DNA from: Epinephelus fuscoguttatus
Taxonomy: Eukaryota; Chordata; Actinopteri; Perciformes; Serranidae
NCBI RefSeq assembly: GCF_011397635.1
Contig: NC_064770.1
Span: forward strand, 7,278,826-7,342,825
Length of the DNA: 64,000 nucleotides
Direction of reading: 5' to 3'
Part shown: positions 43,466-50,960 of the stretch, one piece after another
Layout: each line of letters opens with the position of its first letter
How positions within the stretch are numbered: position 1 is the stretch's first letter
The notes under the pieces: model-generated
Told to the model about the DNA's origin: nothing
The model's input: only the letters and a program-made list of their open reading frames with translations
Database searches by the model: none
Program-made: the position numbers and the translations under genes

Positions 43466-45373
43466 TTGAGGGCGTTTTTTTTTTCATGTTGTAAAATGAG
43501 GGAACGAGTCCACCAGTGTAGGCTAATGTGTGTGAGAGGAGGAAAGTCCGAGAGTGTGTGATCAGTTAACTGAGAGGATCATGTCATACACTCATCAGTG
43601 GGCTCGTTCCAGATTAACTGCGCCGTTGCGCAGAGGCGGTGTCAAGCGCGGTCAAGTCAGTGGCTGAATCCAGATGTCCACCCTCCCCTCCGGACCTGCA
43701 GACTGAGCCCTCGCAAACTTCAGCTGTACGTTGTGTGACTTATTTACTGTCATCACATAGAGTAGAGACTTTCAAGGAGCTGACAGACAGCTCGAGATCG
43801 TTTTACTTGTTGCCGTGGAAACGTTAAACGATCGCTGCTGTCATATTCATATGTGATATACATCACTTTATAACAGGCTACAGCCTTTGTAAATAAGAAC
43901 AGGACTATTACTCAATAAGTTGGGCATTACATACATTAGAAGACCACCTGTTTTTCGGCCAAATTTTTTGTCTATTTCCCTGCACAGGCTGCAATAATAA
44001 AATATATTTTCACTCCCTCTACAGCCTAAACTTCTACACATCTCTGTATCATGATGTAGTTGAATATTATTTCTGGAATACACAATTCAAGTAATATTCT
44101 AATAGACCTAACTATCAATAACCATTCATAACAGTTAGTATCAGTTTGCTGCTGCAGAGCAGACCTGTCGTCTCAACTACACAGGCTAAATAAACTGTGT
44201 CTGACTACAAGGTTAATATTTTCAGGGGGAAAAAAAACAAGACAGCAGCTTTCATTAAAGATCAGTCAGATATAGTCAGGGCTTCACATCTGTACAGATG
44301 TTATTTTAAGAATGCTCACATCCCACTGACCATCAGTCTTTGTGTTGTGAGATACTTCAATAACTAAAACAGTCCAATGTTAGTATACAGTCGACTACAT
44401 ATAGTTTATGATACAGTTAAAATGGCCAAAAATGTGAATAATTGCCTTGCAGGATGATTTAAGGTATGCCATAAATTTTCTACTTGTTTTCCTAAAATTT
44501 TCAGTTAGGGGCTACAATGCTCCTATCAAAAGAAGTTAGTCTGGAGCCCTGTACATACGGATTTTTGATGACAGTAATATGTGTATAATCCACATATTTG
44601 GGAAAGCTGCGATCATATGACCAATGTGCTGAAGGGAGGAAAGAATAAAGAAGGACATGGTCCTATATGGTCAGAGGCTGGGATGGTGGATGGGGCACAA
44701 AACACAGGACTATACCCAGGAAATGGGTGTTTGGAACCACATAAACATGGACTTATTTCATATATTAATAATTATGAAAGAGGTGCCCCCTTTTTTGTTT
44801 TGCTTGAGCACCTGCCACAAAAATGTCTGTGCACAGGACTGCTTTTCTTCGTCATTGAAACTGAACATGTGTGTCTTGTCTTAGAGATGTTTTGTAATCG
44901 ATAGAAACAGACCACAAAGTTCTTTACCACAGATTCAACATCACAATAAAAAAAATAATAATTCAAAGTAAGGGCTGAGGATATCCACTGATGTTGCTGG
45001 AGGAATTATTTATGCTGTACTGTTATTTTTCTTATAATAAAAAAAGGAACTGTTCACACTCTGCTGGAGACAAGGCAGTTACATTTGTTTGTGGGAGATT
45101 AACGAGTATGTTGATGTTGTTGAATAAAGTGTGAGGGTTATGCTAGTTAGCAAATAAGGAGAAAGATCTTTACACTGAAAAATTAGTGTTAAACAAGTCA
45201 TTTCTGTGCTATACAATAAAATATATATAAAATATAAAATAATATAACATATAAAATAATTTACAAAAATACATAAACAAACAAATACAAAAGCTGCTTT
45301 CCTAATAAAATGTTGAAATGTTTATCTTACCCAGGATAAAATAGTGAAGCTTTCTCTGTTGTATATTCCCCAT
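23720..45373 (-). CDS. SRCR-Ig hybrid type I transmembrane receptor (10 exons)
   Basis: Coding exons on the minus strand are 45373-45331, 43369-43334, 43236-42922, 41753-41445, 38088-37786, 30045-29752, 28287-27994, 25692-25369, 24413-24279 and 24111-23720. All nine introns are phase 1 with GT-AG ends, and the total is 2445 nt (814 residues). Domains: signal peptide 1-26; SRCR 27-131 and 132-234, each with eight cysteines (group [27 protein letters not shown]); Ig1 235-335, Ig2 336-433, Ig3 434-531 (GSYQCQY); Ig4 532-639 with several N-glycosylation sites; transmembrane helix about 645-667 ([20 protein letters not shown]); acidic tail 685-814. CD5/CD6/CD163 lack Ig domains, so this is no simple orthologue. 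An immune surface receptor role is inferred. The tail donor (GTCTGT) is the weakest junction. Confidence 0.85.
24279..24413 (-). other. Receptor exon 9: transmembrane segment
   Basis: The 45-codon exon follows the acceptor TTTCCCAG|TGCC. It encodes a hydrophobic stretch with no charged residue, then a KRRQQTKR stop-transfer sequence. The proposed donor CTCAAA|GTCTGT is weak but keeps phase 1. An alternative downstream donor cannot be excluded. Confidence 0.8.
25369..25692 (-). other. Receptor exon 8: membrane-proximal Ig4 domain
   Basis: Phase 1-1 exon of 108 codons. Cysteines FTCTTSSF and GNYSCVYEV are the intradomain pair. NIS, NIT, NHS and NYS are potential N-glycosylation sites. The sequence is distant from the Ig1-Ig3 group. 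Confidence 0.85.
27416..29016 (-). repeat. Tandem unit A (1.6 kb) carrying the Ig3 exon
   Basis: This block is nearly identical to 29173-30772 at a constant offset of about 1757 bp, covering flanking repeats, one Ig exon and the following intron. Differences are sparse single bases and small indels. It is a recent segmental duplication within the receptor gene. Confidence 0.95.
27994..28287 (-). other. Receptor exon 7: Ig3 domain
   Basis: 98-codon phase 1-1 exon beginning [19 protein letters not shown]. The cysteine pair is ITCSIS and GSYQCQYQT, followed by [13 protein letters not shown], a G-strand pattern typical of LILR/KIR/A1BG-type Ig domains. The presumed FG loop reads TTVSS. Confidence 0.88.
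29173..30772 (-). repeat. Tandem unit B (1.6 kb) carrying the Ig2 exon
   Basis: This is the second copy of the duplicated block. Its right edge continues into a THAP-like sequence (ATGACGTGCTGTGCAGATAA, from 30768), whereas unit A diverges at the same point. That suggests the duplication breakpoint lies within a dispersed repeat. Confidence 0.95.
29752..30045 (-). other. Receptor exon 6: Ig2 domain
   Basis: 98-codon phase 1-1 exon, near-identical to the Ig3 exon. Notable protein differences are VNPVG instead of MNPVG and TKGPS instead of TTVSS after YQCQYQ. Splice sites match those of Ig3 (acceptor TTTTTTCAG|TG, donor GCTG|GTAAGG). Confidence 0.88.
30768..30832 (+). pseudogene. THAP-like first exon fragment (transposon relic)
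   Basis: An ATG opens [20 protein letters not shown], with the C-x4-C start of a THAP zinc finger, and runs to a consensus donor (TTCA|GTAAGT). The remaining THAP ligands (C-x2-H) would lie in a later exon, which was not found. It is probably the start of a Kolobok- or P-like transposase gene inside a dispersed repeat. Confidence 0.4.
30840..31990. other. Intron sequence with no recognised element
   Basis: This is part of the large intron between the Ig1 and Ig2 exons. AT-rich sequence shows no supported exon. A minus-strand frame at 31804-32367 crosses the left end of the hAT element and is not a continuous ancient gene. Confidence 0.45.
32001..34198. mobile_element. hAT element with 8-bp TSD, hosting further insertions
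   Basis: The left end CAGGGGCGGATCTA is matched at the right by the inverse complement of CATGGGCGGATCTA (two differences). ACTATGAA flanks both sides (31993-32000 and 34199-34206), a perfect 8-bp duplication. The 2.2-kb body has no intact transposase and contains a Harbinger MITE and a repeat with AAACTCTGAG motifs near 32650-32770 and 33840-33960. It sits in a receptor intron. Confidence 0.85.
32088..32482. mobile_element. PIF/Harbinger-type MITE nested in the hAT element
   Basis: The ends read TGGTGCATTCCAGGCA and, inverted, TGGTGCGTTCCAGGCA (15 of 16). TTA flanks each side (32085-32087 and 32483-32485), the 3-bp duplication typical of Harbinger insertions. It is 395 bp long and non-coding. 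Confidence 0.8.
34521..34961. mobile_element. MITE with 19-bp perfect inverted ends
   Basis: The left end CTGAGAGGCCGTTTACACG is exactly inverted at 34943-34961. Internal motifs such as TCTCCGTTTATC repeat several times. It interrupts an older repeat whose halves, with CAGCAAACTCTGAGCC and GAGTATGTTCAGCC, stand on either side. Superfamily undetermined. Confidence 0.75.
35790..36159 (-). repeat. tRNA-derived SINE, complete, with 12-bp TSD
   Basis: In minus orientation the head carries an A-box-like TGGTGGTTAGCAC and a B-box GGTTCGATCCC (plus 36094-36104). The body follows, ending in an ATGA-type tail seen on the plus strand as CATTCATTCATT. TTACCTTGAATT flanks both sides (35778-35789 and 36160-36171), a perfect duplication that shows LINE-driven retrotransposition. 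It lies in a receptor intron. Confidence 0.9.
36692..37678. mobile_element. Kolobok-like (TTAA) element with THAP exon
   Basis: About 250 bp at each end are inverted copies, starting AGGACAACTTCGGTATTTTT on the left and AGGATAACTTCAGTATTTTT on the inverted right end. TTAA lies directly outside both (36688-36691 and 37679-37682). The centre codes for a THAP zinc finger on the minus strand. TTAA targets plus a THAP domain fit the Kolobok superfamily. At 987 bp it lacks the catalytic domain, so it is a deletion derivative. Confidence 0.85.
36971..37270 (-). CDS. THAP zinc-finger exon of the Kolobok-like element
   Basis: From ATG ([15 protein letters not shown]) the frame gives a full THAP domain: CAYPNC as the first Cys pair, YRFHRLPL, the invariant-type tryptophan in [22 protein letters not shown] as the C-x2-H pair, then [13 protein letters not shown]. 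The exon ends at a consensus donor, GTGGAG|GTAATG. THAP domains bind DNA and in Kolobok or P elements recognise the transposon ends. All zinc ligands are intact over 100 codons although the transposase domain is absent, so a spliced short protein is conceivable but unproven. Confidence 0.7.
37786..38088 (-). other. Receptor exon 5: Ig1 domain
   Basis: 101-codon phase 1-1 exon, clearly homologous to Ig2/Ig3 ([31 protein letters not shown]). It carries a three-residue insertion after the first cysteine region and many substitutions. It marks an older duplication than the Ig2/Ig3 split. Confidence 0.88.
38444..38478 (+). repeat. CA microsatellite
   Basis: A clean CA array of about 17 units within the intron between the SRCR2 and Ig1 exons. 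Confidence 0.95.
39215..39356 (+). pseudogene. Crypton-like N-terminal fragment
   Basis: One frame opens [21 protein letters not shown] shifted frame continues [19 protein letters not shown] up to a donor-like CTGG|GTGAGT. The phrase '[12 protein letters not shown]' resembles the N-terminal region of fish Crypton/KIAA1958-type tyrosine-recombinase elements. A frameshift separates the halves and no recombinase domain follows. Confidence 0.4.
40166..41147. mobile_element. hAT element with BED-finger exon
   Basis: The ends TAGGGGTGTAACGGTACA and, inverted, TAGAGCCGTAACGGTACA match at 15 of 18. Flanks CTCTTGAC (40158-40165) and CTCTCCAC (41148-41155) agree at six of eight bases, consistent with an aged 8-bp TSD. 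A BED zinc-finger frame lies inside on the minus strand and the transposase catalytic domain is missing. Confidence 0.78.
40659..40892 (-). pseudogene. BED zinc-finger remnant of a hAT (ZBED-type) transposase
   Basis: The frame starts [18 protein letters not shown], followed by WEHFGF and a complete BED finger: CRHC, then HLKRHHP. BED domains bind DNA in hAT transposases. The frame stops 12 residues after the last histidine without any catalytic DDE or RNase-H-fold region, so this is an internally deleted copy. Confidence 0.7.
41445..41753 (-). other. Receptor exon 4: SRCR domain 2
   Basis: 103-codon phase 1-1 exon with eight cysteines in group B spacing: [37 protein letters not shown] and VCS. 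Acceptor TGCCTAG|GTGTGCC, donor TTCAG|GTGAG. Confidence 0.9.
42022..42799. mobile_element. DNA-transposon derivative with 18-bp perfect TIRs
   Basis: The left end AGGGGCCGTATTCACAAA is exactly inverted at the right (TTTGTGAATACGGCCCCT). Inner ends also mirror each other (repeated TTCTAAGA/TCTCAGAA motifs). The family resembles Harbinger-type teleost MITEs, but a duplicated target site was not clear. A 93-codon frame inside shows no domain. It lies between the two SRCR exons. Confidence 0.7.
42922..43236 (-). other. Receptor exon 3: SRCR domain 1
   Basis: 105-codon phase 1-1 exon ([36 protein letters not shown]) with eight cysteines. It is close in sequence to SRCR2, especially in the shared C-terminal third, so the two arose by exon duplication. 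Confidence 0.9.
43334..43369 (-). other. Receptor exon 2: 36-nt micro-exon completing the signal peptide
   Basis: Acceptor TCCTATAG and donor TGCAG|GTCAGT bracket exactly 12 codons. Joined to exon 1 and exon 3 it gives [19 protein letters not shown], with a hydrophobic core and a small-residue cleavage site near PPAA. Both neighbouring introns are phase 1. Confidence 0.75.
43437..43463 (+). repeat. ATT microsatellite
   Basis: About nine ATT units in the first large intron region of the receptor gene. Confidence 0.95.
43500..45300. other. First intron of the receptor gene, no recognised exon
   Basis: Apart from patches that look like old repeats (43500-43830, 44580-44900) no coding exon or element end could be supported. 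It separates the ATG exon from the micro-exon. Confidence 0.45.
45331..45373 (-). other. Receptor exon 1: start codon and signal-peptide start
   Basis: ATG opens [14 protein letters not shown] and the exon ends CTGG|GTAAGA in phase 1. The basic N region (QQRK) followed by hydrophobic residues fits a signal peptide. This start was chosen because it is the only ATG upstream of the SRCR exons that joins in frame to a hydrophobic leader. Confidence 0.75.
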
Positions 45374-45471
45374 CGCTGACACACAGGCTGCTGTGTATCA
45401 TTTATCAGTGACAGAACAGACGACACAAAACCAAAAACTGCGTTGCACAGAAAAACTTGCCACCCTTGTCC

Positions 45472-45490
45472 TTCCTGGAAGACTTCCTCC
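45472..45490 (-). promoter_or_regulatory. STAT- and ETS/PU.1-like motifs upstream of the receptor gene
   Basis: Within 100-120 bp of the start codon the sequence holds TTCCTGGAA (a TTCnnnGAA GAS-type palindrome, 45472-45480). On the minus strand it holds GAGGAAGT (45482-45489), the core of PU.1/ETS sites. Both suit expression in blood cells. This is a motif match only. Confidence 0.4.
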
Positions 45491-45756
45491 TTCTAATTCT
45501 GGTACTTTTTTTCAGCTGAAGCTACAGAGGAAGCCAGTAAGCAGCACCAAACCACAACATGTATCATAAAGTCTGTCTAATACACTTTTTTATTAATCAA
45601 CAGAGAGTTCAACAGCTCTGTCAGCTGTATGTCTTCCACATAGGTTTGCATATTTGTGCATAAAGGGAGTACAGAACATGCATGCACTGCATTTTTGAGC
45701 TCTTAACTTAGTTATGTACGATGTCATGCAATTATTTGTAGAATAAAATATTTAAG

Positions 45757-46100
45757 TTTAAGTTTATTTACTTTATTAATCCCCCTGAGGGAAAATTCAA
45801 TGTTTTCACTCTTGCTTGTCAATTACACACAGGTCTGAAAGACACACACATGCACAAACAGGACCTATACATGCACAAAGTGGAGAGATCTCAGAGTGAG
45901 GGAGCTGCCCTTTGGTCAGGTACCCCGAGCGGTTGGGGGGTTCGGTGCCTTGCTCAAGGGCACCTCGGCAATGCCCAGGAGGTGAACTGGCACCTCTCCA
46001 GCCACCAGTCCACGCTCCATATTTTGGTCCGGATGGGGACTCGAACAGGCAACCCTCCGGTTCCCAACCCAAGTCCCTATGGACTAAGCTACTGCTGCAA
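45757..46100 (-). repeat. tRNA-derived SINE (second family), minus orientation
   Basis: On the minus strand the head reads TAGCTTAGTCCATAGGGAC (A-box region) and CCTGTTCGAGTCCCC (B box). A body follows with GAGGTGCCCTTGAGCAAGGC, and a 3' part CCCTCAGGGGGATTAATAAA. It differs from the SINE at 35790-36159. A TSD was not identified. Confidence 0.75.
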
Positions 46101-47370
46101 TAATACATTTTTGGCAAGTGAGAAGCAAAAATTCCACATAGACACAGCCATCACCATATTCCTAGTTTATAAAGGTTATTTATGTATTTATTGTCAACAA
46201 CTAACAGTTTGTAAACCCCTCCCCTGTAATGACTATTGTCCAGTCATAGCCAGGCAACTGTAACTAGACACAACAGGACTATCAAGCTTTAACTGTATTT
46301 ATTTATTTGATATTGACTTAAATGGCATTCTGTAGTTTTATGACACAAATTCAGGAAATACTGCTGGTCTACAAGCATCTGACATGTTCCACCAGCACGG
46401 TCATGTTGGTCTGCTATCACCTAACACCAGCTTTATCAACCTGGCTGCTCCCCTCTCAACAGGCTGCACAAAACTGGTCTACCAGCTGATCAGCAGCTTG
46501 AGCAAACTGGCCCACCATGTAAATCCAGCTAGAACCAGCAGCCAACACAGTCAATGGTCACCAGCCAGAAATAAGAAGCCTGCCTATGTCTACCTGTCTG
46601 AAATCAGCGAACCATTCCTTCAAAATGACCAATAATTTCAAATGTAAATCTGCCTCCATGACTGCTGTTAATGTATGTAATAATATATATGTAAGAATGG
46701 AAAGCTGGACAGGCTTAGTGACGGTAATTAAGAGGGTCAAGGCTTAGCTAATGTATCATTTCTTACATCACTGTTCTCATGAATATACTGTATTCTCCTC
46801 TTAGATTATACTGAAATATGTTTTGTTTCCTGACTATCTGAGCAGCAAGAATCTGAAATGCTGAACATGTATTAGTAAATAAAAACACAGTTGTGTCACA
46901 GTTTTAAGAAAATCTCTACAAACTGCACACAGAAGTTAACATTTTCTCCCCCTTTTCAAAACAAACAGACCTGGTAATGTAGGGCCAGATCTACTAAAGG
47001 TTTGCGTGTATAAAAACGTGTGCAAACTCACTGCACACGCAAAAAAAATGTACAAACTGATTTACTAACAGTGCGCACTAAAGGTTGCGTCTTTCAAAGG
47101 TGCAAAATAGCACGTCTGCATCCAGTTAGTACGTTTGCTGCAATGAATATGCAATATGGGGCGTTTACACGCAACTGTGTGTGTGCTGGGAGGAGAAAAT
47201 GTAAATATATTAATTTAGCCTCGTAGGGTACCTGGCTAATTTCTTTTAAAATCATGAAGTAACGTTTTCTCTCTTTCTTCTTCTTAATGAACCAACGGTG
47301 TAACTTTGAGTTGAATATTGGGGGGGCCTGTGAAGCAGGTCTGAGGACATGCCCCGCATGAGAAAATGTG
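46101..47370. other. 1.3-kb gap with dispersed-repeat pieces
   Basis: A stretch rich in ACCAGC/CCAGCT words (46389-46570) looks like a degenerate repeat. A second begins GGGCCAGATCTACTAAAGG near 46982, resembling a common teleost MITE end. No gene was recognised. Confidence 0.45.

Positions 47371-47375
<5 letters not shown>

Positions 47376-47459
<84 letters not shown>
47376..47459. repeat. TA microsatellite
   Basis: An uninterrupted TA array of about 42 units. Open frames of alternating Tyr-Ile across it are artefacts. Confidence 0.98.
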
Positions 47460-47461
<2 letters not shown>

Positions 47462-47550
47462 GTGAAACGCGTTGTTCTAACTTAATAAACCTTCTGTCAA
47501 TCCCATGCTCTAGTGTGCACTGGAAGTTTTTTGAATACATACATATATAC

Positions 47551-47556
<6 letters not shown>

Positions 47557-47587
<31 letters not shown>
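47557..47587. repeat. TA array flanking the Tc1 element on the left
   Basis: This TA run continues on the other side of the Tc1 copy (48907-48952), so the transposon inserted into a pre-existing TA microsatellite, its preferred target dinucleotide. Confidence 0.9.
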
Positions 47588-47590
<3 letters not shown>

Positions 47591-48903
47591 TACAGGCCAA
47601 AAGTTTGGACACACCTTCTCATTCAATGCGTTTTCTTTATTTTCATGACTATTTACATTGTAGATTCTCACTGAAGGCATCAAAACTAATCAATAACTAA
47701 CCAATCAGCTAACTAAAGAAAAACGAGTGGCCATCATTACTTTAAGAAATGAAGGTCAGTCAGTCCGGAAAATTGCAAAAACTTTAAATGTGTCCCCAAG
47801 TGGAGTCGCAAAAACCATCAAGCGCTACAACGAAACTGGCACACATGAGGACCGACCCAGGAAAGGAAGACCAAGAGTCACCTCTGCTTCTGAGGATAAG
47901 TTCATCCGAGTCAGCAGCCTCAGAAATCGCAAGTTAACAGCAGCTCAGATCAGAGACCAGATGAATGCCACACAGAGTTCTAGCAGCAGACCCATCTCTA
48001 GAACAACTGTTAAGAGGAGACTGCGCGAATCAGGCCTTCATGGTCAAATAGCTGCTAGGAAACCACTGCTAAGGAGAGGCAAGAAGCAGAAGAGATTTGT
48101 TTGGGCCAAGAAACACAAGGAATGGACATTAGACCAGTGGAAATCTGTGCTTTGGTCTGATGAGTCCAAATTTGAGATCTTTGGTTCCAACCGCCGTGTC
48201 TTTGTGAGACGCAGAAAAGGTGAACGGATGGATTCCACATGCCTGGTTCCCACTGTGAAGCATGGAGGAGGAGGTGTGATGGTGTGGGGGTGTTTTGCTG
48301 GTGACACTGTTGGGGATTTATTCAAAATTGAAGGCACACTGAACCAGCACGGCTACCACAGCATCCTGCAGCGACATGCCATCCCATCCGGTTTGCGTTT
48401 AGTTGGATGATCATTTATTTTTCAACAGGACAATGACCCCAAACACACCTCCAGGCTGTGTAAGGGCTATTTGACCAAGAAGGAGAGTGATGGAGTGCTG
48501 CGGCAGATGACCTGGCCTCCACAGTCACCGGACCTGAACCCAACCCAGATGGTTTGGGGTGAGCTGGACCGCAGAGTGAAGGCAAAGGGGCCAACAAGTG
48601 CTAAACACCTCTGGGAACTCCTTCAAGACTGTTGGAAAACCATTTCAGGTGACTACCTCTTGAAGCTCATGGAGAGAATGCCAAGAGTGTGCAAAGCAGT
48701 AATCAGAGGAAAGGGTGGCTATTTTGAAGAAACTAGAATATAAAACATGTTTTCAGTTATTTCACCTTTTTTTGTTAAGTACATAACTCCACATGTGTTC
48801 ATTCATAGTTTTGATGCCTTCAGTGAGAATCTACAATGTAAATAGTCATGAAAATAAAGAAAACGCATTGAATGAGAAGGTGTGTCCAAACTTTTGGCCT
48901 GTA

Positions 48904-48906
<3 letters not shown>
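47588..48906 (+). mobile_element. Tc1-type transposon with 100-bp TIRs, DD38 catalytic spacing
   Basis: The left end CAGTACAGGCCAAAAGTTTG extends for about 100 bp as a nearly exact inverted copy at 48807-48906. TA surrounds both ends. The 1319-bp element is complete and carries one transposase frame. High end identity argues for a young insertion. Confidence 0.92.
47727..48743 (+). pseudogene. Tc1-family transposase (DD38E-type), inactivated
   Basis: The frame has a paired-like helix-turn-helix N terminus (RNEGQSVRKIAKTLNVSPSG), a GRPR AT-hook-like motif (RKGRPRVTS), and the DDE core: SDESKF (first D) and QQDNDPKHTS (second D, 48432). SPDLNPTQMVW stands at the third position. The third catalytic Glu is Gln here, 38 residues after the second Asp. 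The DD38 spacing is that of the Intruder-type Tc1 relatives, not DD34E. A TGA at 48408-48410 interrupts an otherwise continuous frame and no ATG is present at the expected start. The copy is dead in three ways. Confidence 0.88.

Positions 48907-48952
<46 letters not shown>
48907..48952. repeat. TA array flanking the Tc1 element on the right
   Basis: This is the right half of the TA target array, about 23 units. Confidence 0.9.
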
Positions 48953-48956
<4 letters not shown>

Positions 48957-49790
48957 GAAAAAGACGAACGATAGCAAACAAAGACAAACTATAGAGAAAA
49001 CACGGCAAAAACTGCTCCAGAACTACTCCAAAACTGTCAGAAACAACACTAATACAATTATTTATGACACTAAGATGAAGATGTTATTTACAAAAAAAAC
49101 CACCGCAAAAACATTGCTACGGCACTCACAGGCTGTACTCGCTTTGATCCGCTGACGCTCTCCTACTTGGCTGACTTCCGCCCTCTCCCCCACAGGCACT
49201 CCTACCACTACCATAATGTACCGTATATCACATTGTCGTGTTTATAATACTTAACATTCATTATCAATAATGATGATATGATATGGGGGGGTGGCTAGTT
49301 TGGATTATTGGGTTGGTTACAACCTACTGGTTACTACACTGTGCGATGCTCCAGAAACGCATCCAGTAGGCAGGGGTACACGCCGTCGGTCGCTCCAGAT
49401 CCACGCCGCTGCTGATGCTGATTATTTACTAAAGAAAACATACTTATTATGTTATATTCCATTTCTGACAGTACATCCCCCTATCCTACACACGGGACCT
49501 TTAACTTCAAAACAGCTCACAGGTTTTATGGGAAATGTCAATTTAGTTGGATTTAAATGATGAATAAAGATTAAATATTGCTTACATGCTCTTGTTGCAT
49601 TAATGTAAGGAGAGGTTTCTACCTGCCTGCCAGGTCCTATTCTGCTCTACAAGAACAGCAGCTCATCTGCTAGCTTGTTTTACTCACCAAAAAAACAATC
49701 TAGGTGTGAGTTTCACCATCCTGGTCACTGAAGGTGGTGACACAGAGAAGCTTCCAGGCTCAGGTGGGTTGATATAGGCGCAGAGAGGCA
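48953..49790. other. 0.84-kb gap before the Nimb LINE
   Basis: No gene or element end was recognised. The part near 49370-49520 (CGTCGGTCGCTCCAGATCC, ACACACGGGACCTTTAA) looks like pieces of a common teleost repeat. Confidence 0.4.
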
Positions 49791-49881
49791 GTGATGCAGT
49801 GTGTTGGTGGGGGATTGAGGAGGGAGGAGGAGGAGACGATTGGTTGGCGGTTGGCAACACTGGACTGTGACTGGACAGGAG

Positions 49882-50823
49882 ATGGCAGAGAGAAGTGACG
49901 GAACGGGAAGTGAGTCTGAAGGAATGGAAGTAGCTGGCGGGAGTTTTGGAGAGTGGAGTCTAGTCCGGAAAAATAAACGTAAAAAGAATCAAACTGATAG
50001 ATCGGATGACAGTGATAATGACAGGAGAAGAGCTCTAGGGGAGAGAAGAAGGGAGGATTACAAGGTAATCGTTAAACTTGTACAGGAGGGCGCTTCTTTC
50101 AGTGATTGGAATCCAATACAGCTCACTAAAGTTATCGCAAAGGAAATTGGCGAGGTAAGGAGTGCGAAAATATTGAGAAATGGTTCGTTATTGATTGTGT
50201 GCAAGGATGGTGGACAGCAAGGAAAAGCCATCCGGATGAACAAAATTCAGGGCAAGAAAGTTCAGTGTTCCCTTGCTGGCGATAAGAAGTTGGTCAGGGG
50301 TGTAATCTCTGGAATCCCAGTAAATGTATCAGAGGATGGTATTAAAGAAAATGTGGAAAACGCAAACGTAAGTGAGGTCAAACGCTTGAAAGCTAACAGA
50401 AATGGAATGAAATGCGACAGTCTCTCGGTGCTCATCACGTTTGATGAAGAAAGAATGCCCGAAAAAATCTTTATTGGATTTATGAGTTATGATGTAAGAC
50501 CATACGTCCCCCCTCCACTGAGGTGCTTCAAATGTCAGAGATTTGGACATGTGGCGGCTGTGTGCAAGGGAAAGCAAAGATGTGGTAGATGTGGTGGTGA
50601 ACATGAGTACGGTAAATGTGCCGAAGGAGCAAAGCTTAAATGCTGCAACTGTGGAGAGGAGCACAGCTCAGCTTACCGCGGATGCGAGGTCAGTAAGAGA
50701 GCAGCGGAGGTGCAGCGGATTAAAATCACACAGGGAATCAGCTATGCTGAGGCAGTAAAACAGGTTTCAGGGGACACCCAAGAGATCAAACAGAACAGCT
50801 TAAACACCAAAAACGCTTGTTAA
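49882..50823 (+). CDS. Nimb LINE ORF1: CCHC zinc-knuckle nucleic-acid-binding protein
   Basis: From ATG (MAERSDGTGSESEG) the product has 313 residues. It has an acidic/basic N terminus (SLVRKNKRKKNQTD), a central RRM-like region (residues about 65-190, GEVRSAKILRNGSLLIVC), then three Cys/His knuckles near the C terminus: CFKCQRFGHVAAVC, CGRCGGEHEYGKC and CCNCGEEHSSAYRGC. Such proteins coat the LINE RNA and act as chaperones. An upstream in-frame extension lacks an ATG, so this start is preferred. ORF1 appears intact. The stop lies 137 nt before ORF2. Confidence 0.85.
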   Translation: MAERSDGTGSESEGMEVAGGSFGEWSLVRKNKRKKNQTDRSDDSDNDRRRALGERRREDYKVIVKLVQEGASFSDWNPIQLTKVIAKEIGEVRSAKILRNGSLLIVCKDGGQQGKAIRMNKIQGKKVQCSLAGDKKLVRGVISGIPVNVSEDGIKENVENANVSEVKRLKANRNGMKCDSLSVLITFDEERMPEKIFIGFMSYDVRPYVPPPLRCFKCQRFGHVAAVCKGKQRCGRCGGEHEYGKCAEGAKLKCCNCGEEHSSAYRGCEVSKRAAEVQRIKITQGISYAEAVKQVSGDTQEIKQNSLNTKNAC

Positions 50824-50960
50824 CCGTTCACTACAGACAAAAAGCAGAATGAAAGGATCAAAATAATTTTAAGATCAGCTGAGAAATATCTGGATGTGAG
50901 GGATCTCCAATGGGAAACTGTTAGAGATATTCTTAATGTAGACACCCAATCCTCCCAGTC

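Noticed and set aside
44581..44904. 107-codon plus-strand frame in the first receptor intron
   Set aside because: No domain, no splice context and repeat-like composition. Not supported as an exon.
47094..47700. Open frames of 69-172 codons made of alternating Tyr-Ile across the TA arrays
   Set aside because: They are read-throughs of simple TA repeats on both strands and have no domain or start context.
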